A stretch of 64,000 bases of DNA from Diospyros lotus (lineage: Eukaryota > Streptophyta > Magnoliopsida > Ericales > Ebenaceae), in NCBI RefSeq assembly GCF_014633365.1, contig NC_068347.1, positions 15,088,433 through 15,152,432 of the forward strand. The letters are read 5' to 3'. Within the stretch, counting starts at the first letter, position 1, and each line of letters opens with the position of its first letter. Shown here piece after piece: positions 63,155 to 64,000 of this stretch. The translations under genes were made by a program, and so were the position numbers. The notes under the pieces are model-generated. The model was not told where the DNA came from, did not search any database, and saw nothing but the letters and a program-made list of their open reading frames with translations.

Positions 63155-64000
63155 CTTAAGCCAACAAAATAACAAAGTTTCAGAGCCTATGCTAAGACAA
63201 AGACCTATGCACTTTGGAAAGTAGAAAAAGCAAAATGTCCACCAAAATTCTTATCTAATTCTAAAGCATAAAAAAAAAAAAAAAGCTGCTCAAGTTTGTG
63301 GTGTGTATAGAGCTCTAAGTATATGGTTTGTGATTTCAACAAGATAAAATAGTATATCATCTCAAATATTAACAGACACAAAGAGTCAGAAGTATAATTC
63401 TTTCAGGGTTTCTGTTTTTTTTTTTTTTATTTTGAGACTTCTAAAAGCAAAAGTTTAGATTTTCAAAAAAAAAAAAACTCTGAAGTAGTAACAAGACTCT
63501 TTTCTTTTACACTTTATGTTTTGATAAATAAGTACACATATGGAAATCACTAATAAGGGGGCAATGATTCTTCAAAGCTCTTTTTCGAGTTGACTGCAAA
63601 AAAAATGACTTCAAAATTTTATCATCAATTGCACCTTATCTCTAACCAAATTAGGGTCAATTGACTTCTAAAAATCACATTAATAATACAAATCTATGTA
63701 AAAGAACAATGTAGAAAATTTTTAAGTAGGATGCCCTTCCTCAGGAAACTAGCGAGGGAATGATGAGATAAAATTCCAACATCCTCATATGGAAAAGTTT
63801 AAGGAAATCGCATTGACTTCAAAATTTACATAATAAAAATTTATTAGTAATGCAAAAATGAAGATATAGTTCATGTTTCATGTGTAAATATGAAAAGACA
63901 TCCATTTGTGGTCACTTCCCCAACATTTCCTGTCCTAATTTGTTGAAAATTACAGTGCCAACCATATTTGTGTCACACGTCCTTATCCTTTCTAGTAAAA
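63155..64000 (-). other. FAB1 intron sequence
   Basis: T/A-rich DNA without exon-like frames, taken as the intron upstream (minus sense) of the exon at 62888-63154. Homopolymer tracts at 63268, 63418 and 63465. Confidence 0.5.

Overview
This window is nuclear DNA of a flowering plant, probably a eudicot. It has spliced genes with GT-AG introns, long AT-rich spacers and a dense layer of nested plant transposons (Ty1/copia, Ty3/gypsy, CACTA, Mutator-like and tRNA-derived SINE remnants). I cannot name the species.

Host genes. (1) Alanine aminotransferase lies on the + strand. Fourteen coding exons can be followed from 33584 to 49896, all in phase, and only the N-terminal exon is missing. (2) The C-terminal end of a FAB1-type phosphatidylinositol-3-phosphate 5-kinase lies on the - strand (61420-63154 and beyond the window edge). 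Its last exon appears to carry a small frameshift. (3) Several orphan or broken gene pieces are present: an alpha-L-fucosidase fragment (about 18755-19085), two copies of the first exon of a CCCH/KH zinc-finger gene (26505-26724 and 28423-28641), one exon of a class II starch branching enzyme (30115-30410), and an unidentified exon pair (27671-27785 and 28296-28410).

Layout. 1-5325: Ty3/gypsy-type LTR fragments, partly head to head. 5326-10640: AT-rich spacer with CACTA ends. 10647-15422: decayed copia element split at its last codons by a 2 kb LTR-like insertion. 15423-19100: unassigned DNA and the fucosidase fragment. 19280-21893: Ty3/gypsy leader, primer-binding site and LTR on the - strand. 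21894-22790: CACTA end. 23308-25456: solo LTR with a perfect 5 bp target duplication. 25702-30790: CACTA-like end and gene fragments. 31016-33575: 5'-truncated copia on the - strand, ending against exon 2 of the aminotransferase. 33584-49896: the aminotransferase. 50079-60807: a 10.7 kb Mutator-like element with roughly 960 bp terminal inverted repeats. 60808-64000: the 3' end of the FAB1 gene.

Most interesting. The last intron of the aminotransferase holds a young LTR retrotransposon (40995-49534; near-identical LTRs; target duplication GTGAG made from the 5' splice site itself). It has no recognisable protease, reverse transcriptase or integrase. In the sense direction it carries a gag-like ORF, a 144-residue basic cysteine-rich protein that resembles the nucleic-acid-binding proteins of carlaviruses, and a complete, intronless LOG-type cytokinin-activating enzyme of 219 residues. 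A TATA-like motif and leader lie just upstream of the two cargo ORFs. A retroelement carrying a virus-like regulatory protein and a cytokinin-activating enzyme is the best candidate here for an undescribed system.

Second, the Mutator-like element has convergent genes: a DUF1985/Ulp1-type protease gene on + and a transposase gene on -. Both have lost catalytic residues and contain stops. Its introns and spacers are saturated with a short ATATCGGT/ACCGATAT motif, and it contains a long foldback that could form double-stranded RNA.
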